A DNA stretch of 7,708 bases from a bacterium (GTDB lineage: Bacteria; Vulcanimicrobiota; Vulcanimicrobiia; Vulcanimicrobiales; SCRA01): NCBI GenBank assembly GCA_028869325.1, contig JAGWST010000496.1, positions 1 through 7,708 of the forward strand. Direction: 5' to 3'. Shown one piece after another: positions 5,913 to 7,708 of the stretch. The notes beneath the pieces were generated by a model. The model made no database searches. It worked only from the letters and a program-made list of their open reading frames with translations, and was not told the DNA's origin. Every line of letters begins with the position of its first letter. The first letter of the stretch is position 1. A program made the translations under genes and the position numbers.

Positions 5913-5926
5913 GTATACTCGACATT
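5905..5926. promoter_or_regulatory. Palindromic operator overlapping the XRE promoter
   Basis: Two 11-bp arms pair at 10 of 11 positions without a spacer: AATGTCAAGTA (5905-5915) and TACTCGACATT (5916-5926), centred on GTATAC. It covers the -35 of the minus-strand promoter. A Cro/C1-type dimer bound here would block RNA polymerase, so autorepression by the XRE protein is the natural inference. No second copy was noticed in the window. Confidence 0.6.
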
Positions 5927-5947
5927 CTGTATCGGCGAAAGTAACGA

Positions 5948-6025
5948 GAATCGCCGCCCCTCGTCGATCATCTCGCGAATCGATTGTCTCGCGCCGCCGG
6001 CCAACGCTAGACGAAGTTCACGATC
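5948..6025 (-). pseudogene. Relic of a VapB/Phd-type antitoxin C-terminus
   Basis: Minus-strand translation gives DRELR, ten residues, then IREMIDEGRR (coded by 5951-5980). The intact antitoxin at 4791-5051 ends RELR, twelve residues, IRELIEEGRR. Eight of ten residues of the tail are identical and two conservative, and the DNA of this part matches at 23 of 27 positions. No antitoxin N-terminal domain lies upstream. The frame runs on to a TGA at 5909-5911 inside the XRE operator, and no toxin follows. This looks like the leftover of a second toxin-antitoxin pair whose body was lost. Confidence 0.6.
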
Positions 6026-6063
6026 GCCTTGCGGCGCGAGTTACCCTCGGCGACGGGCGCTGC

Positions 6064-6077
6064 CCCGCCATGGCGGG
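6064..6077. repeat. Perfect 14-bp palindrome in the csaA upstream region
   Basis: CCCGCCATGGCGGG is self-complementary with no loop, about 90 bp before csaA and between it and the antitoxin relic. It could be a protein-binding site or part of a weak hairpin, but has no T tract. Apart from this, the region 6026-6151 shows only a poor promoter candidate (CTGACC at 6085-6090 with TACCCT at 6107-6112). Confidence 0.3.
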
Positions 6078-6151
6078 CTCCTTCCTGACCTAGTGTGCCA
6101 GCGTAGTACCCTAGCGCCATCGCGGGAAAGGGCCGCCCCCCTCCCGGCGCG

Positions 6152-6157
6152 TAGCCT
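6152..6157 (+). promoter_or_regulatory. Possible -10 for a leaderless csaA transcript
   Basis: TAGCCT fits TANNNT and ends 5 nt before the GTG of csaA at 6163, which lacks a clear Shine-Dalgarno. The -35 region is not recognisable, so support is the spacing plus analogy with the two stronger cases at 897-902 and 5884-5889. Confidence 0.3.
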
Positions 6158-6162
6158 GCCGC

Positions 6163-6525
6163 GTGGAGCACGTACAGCAGGAGCAACCGGCGATCGACCC
6201 CGTGGCGGCCTTCGAGGCCGTCGATATCCGCGTGGGTACCGTGGTCGCGGTGCGCCCCTTCCCGGAGGCTCGCAAGCCCGCCTACCAACTGGAGATCGAC
6301 TTCGGCGGCGAGATCGGGCGCAGGCAGTCGAGCGCCCAGCTCACGGCGCACTACGCGGCGGAGAGCCTGATCGGCGCGCAGGTGTTGGGGGTGGTCAACT
6401 TTCCGCCGCGCCGCATCGCGGGCTTCAAGAGCGAGGTGTTGACGCTTGGCGTGCCCGACGGCGAGGGCGGTGTGGTGCTCATCCAGCCGCAGCAGGCCGT
6501 GCCCGACGGCGGCCGGCTCTTCTAG
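6163..6525 (+). CDS. csaA: CsaA-type tRNA-binding-domain protein
   Basis: The 120-aa protein is a single tRNA-binding (EMAP/Trbp111-like OB-fold) domain close to Bacillus CsaA and E. coli YgjH (about 110 aa). Characteristic blocks are FEAVDIRVGTVVA (17-29), FPEARKPAYQLEIDFGGEIG (33-52), RQSSAQLT (54-61) and VVNFPPRRIAGFKSEVL (77-93). Such homodimers bind tRNA; Bacillus CsaA was described as a secretion-linked chaperone, while the physiological role elsewhere is unclear. The start is GTG at 6163, with a short N-terminal extension before the domain. It is first in a run with the GT2 gene 8 nt downstream, then GT9, so it is probably co-transcribed with glycan genes. Confidence 0.93.
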   Translation: MEHVQQEQPAIDPVAAFEAVDIRVGTVVAVRPFPEARKPAYQLEIDFGGEIGRRQSSAQLTAHYAAESLIGAQVLGVVNFPPRRIAGFKSEVLTLGVPDGEGGVVLIQPQQAVPDGGRLF

Positions 6526-6533
6526 CAGCGCGC

Positions 6534-7433
6534 ATGGACTGCAGCATCCAAATCTGCACCTACAACCGCGCCCATCTCTTGGGGCGCGTCCTGGAGGCGC
6601 TCTTCGCGCAGGACTACGATCCGCAGCAGTACGAGGTGGTGCTGGTCAACGACGGCTCAACGGACGGCACCTACGACCTGATCGAGCGCATGCGCGCGCA
6701 GGCGCCCTGCCGCTTGGAGGCGATCCACCAGGAGAACGCGGGTCTAGCGCGCGGGCGCAACGCGGGCATCGCGCGCGCCGCCGGCGAGATCGTCCTCTTC
6801 GTCGACGACGACATCCTGGCGACGCCGGTACTGGTGCGCGAGCACATGGCCATGCACGCCGAGCATCCGCGTGCGGTCGTGCGCGGCGCGGTGCTCAACG
6901 TCGAGAGCTTCGACGAGCTGCCGCCGCCGATCTGGACGCTCAAGAACTACTCCGGCAACTACTTCTGGACCAGCAACGTCTCGCTGCCGAAGCAGCTCTT
7001 GCGGGAGGTCGGTCCGTTCAACGAGAGCTTCAGCGAGTACGGCTGGGAGGATCTCGAGCTGGGCTTGCGCCTGCGCAACGCCGGCGTTCCCTCGCTCTTC
7101 GCCCAGCGCGCCGTGGTCTACCACCACAAGCCGCGGCCCACGGCCAAGAGCATCGCCGGAATGGTACGCCAGGCCAAGGCGCAGGCGCGCACGGCGTTGC
7201 AGTTCAAGCAGCTGCATCCGCACTGGCGCGTCACGCTGGCCACCGGGCAGACCACGCCGCACACTTGGCTGCATCGGGCGCTGCGCGGCGCGAAGCTCTC
7301 GCGCGCGCTGCTCGCCATTCTGGGGACGGTGGAGGACGAGAACGCGCCGCTCACCACGGTGCAGCTCGCGGCCGCGCGCGCGTTGGCTCGTGAGGCGTAC
7401 TTCGAGGAGCTCGAGCGCGCCACGCCGCGATGA
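6534..7433 (+). CDS. Family 2 glycosyltransferase (GT-A fold)
   Basis: The 299-aa protein starts directly in the GT-A fold: CSIQICTYNRAHLLGRVLEA (3-22), VVLVNDGSTDGT (35-46), ARGRNAGIARAAGEIVLFVD (72-91), with the metal/nucleotide-sugar DXD motif at D91-D93. The later EYGWEDLELGLRLRNAG (168-184) resembles the conserved WED block of enzymes with a galactosyltransferase-like C-terminal half, where acidic residues act in catalysis. The last 90 residues are basic and helical with no membrane helix, so it is likely cytosolic or peripheral. Donor and acceptor are unknown. The ATG at 6534 fits the family start; the open frame from 6093 is an antisense-free extension overlapping csaA in another frame. 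Its stop overlaps the next ATG (ATGA), showing coupling to the GT9. Confidence 0.92.
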   Translation: MDCSIQICTYNRAHLLGRVLEALFAQDYDPQQYEVVLVNDGSTDGTYDLIERMRAQAPCRLEAIHQENAGLARGRNAGIARAAGEIVLFVDDDILATPVLVREHMAMHAEHPRAVVRGAVLNVESFDELPPPIWTLKNYSGNYFWTSNVSLPKQLLREVGPFNESFSEYGWEDLELGLRLRNAGVPSLFAQRAVVYHHKPRPTAKSIAGMVRQAKAQARTALQFKQLHPHWRVTLATGQTTPHTWLHRALRGAKLSRALLAILGTVEDENAPLTTVQLAAARALAREAYFEELERATPR

Positions 7434-7708
7434 AGATACTGCTCGTCCGCACCGACCGCATCGGCGATCTGATCCTCTCGACCCCGGCTATCGCCTCGTT
7501 CCGGCGCTCCTTTCCCGATGCCGAGATCGCGGCGCTCTGCAGCACGTACAATGCCGCCGTTCTGCGTGGCAACGGCGACGTCGACCGCGTGCTGGCGCTG
7601 CCGGAGGAGGAGCGTGCTCGCGCCGCGATCACGCGCTCGCTGGCCGGCGCGTACGATATGGCGGTGGCGCTGGCGCCCATTACGCGCGACTACCGGTTGT
7701 TGTCCGCC
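7430..7708 (+). CDS. Glycosyltransferase family 9, 5' part (cut by window edge)
   Basis: An open frame of 93 codons begins at the ATG overlapping the GT2 stop by four bases (ATGA) and continues past the window end. It starts MKILLVRTDRIGDLILSTPA and goes on IASFRRSFPDAEIAALC, the standard N-terminus of heptosyltransferase-type GT-B enzymes, including the conserved RxDRIGDLxLSTP loop. It is co-transcribed with csaA and GT2. It matches the family consensus better at this loop than the GT9 at 957-1961 (GGGAGDVLLATP), so the two are paralogues probably with different substrates. The C-terminal DSGPMH region lies outside the window. Confidence 0.9.
   Translation, partial: MKILLVRTDRIGDLILSTPAIASFRRSFPDAEIAALCSTYNAAVLRGNGDVDRVLALPEEERARAAITRSLAGAYDMAVALAPITRDYRLLSA

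Noticed and set aside
6007..6351. 114-codon minus-strand open frame opposite the start of csaA
   Set aside because: Mostly antisense to a conserved CsaA domain and matches no family I recognise. The real minus-strand signal here is the antitoxin relic in a different frame.
6093..6533. 147-codon extension upstream of the GT2 start
   Set aside because: It overlaps csaA in another frame and reads as Arg/Gly-rich sequence; the GT-A fold begins exactly at the ATG at 6534.

Overview
The window is a high-GC bacterial chromosomal segment with short intergenic gaps. Two family-9 (heptosyltransferase-type) glycosyltransferases suggest an organism that builds a complex surface glycan or LPS, so probably a diderm. 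Several starts have a -10-like hexamer 5-6 nt upstream and no Shine-Dalgarno, which suggests frequent leaderless transcription. I cannot name the taxon; an under-sampled high-GC lineage known mainly from metagenomes is a guess.

Layout. 1-51: possible tail of a plus-strand gene. 50-78: clear intrinsic terminator for the minus-strand DUF1445/YcsI-type protein (108-890). 957-1961: plus-strand family-9 glycosyltransferase, which converges on a minus-strand LysR regulator (1978-2874); a 9-bp GC hairpin sits between the two ends. 2875-3000: LysR/transporter divergent spacer with a 24-bp dyad, leading into a YjeH-like amino-acid exporter (3001-4278). 4378-5051: minus-strand Phd/VapB antitoxin plus VapC PIN toxin, with a consensus-like promoter and a repeat-type operator. 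5235-5877: minus-strand two-gene unit of a small XRE regulator and a four-helix membrane protein, with a palindromic operator overlapping its -35. 5948-6025: relic of a second antitoxin's C-terminus. 6163 to the end: plus-strand csaA, a GT2 glycosyltransferase and a second family-9 glycosyltransferase, tightly packed and cut by the window edge.

Functionally there are three themes: surface-glycan assembly at both ends (957-1961 and 6534-7708), amino-acid metabolism and export (DUF1445, LysR, YjeH), and a central accessory patch (about 4310-6025) of small self-regulated cassettes with a toxin-antitoxin relic. I see no CRISPR array, insertion sequence, tRNA or rRNA, and no multi-gene system that is clearly new. 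The most informative observations are the regulatory dyads, the leaderless starts and the antitoxin relic.
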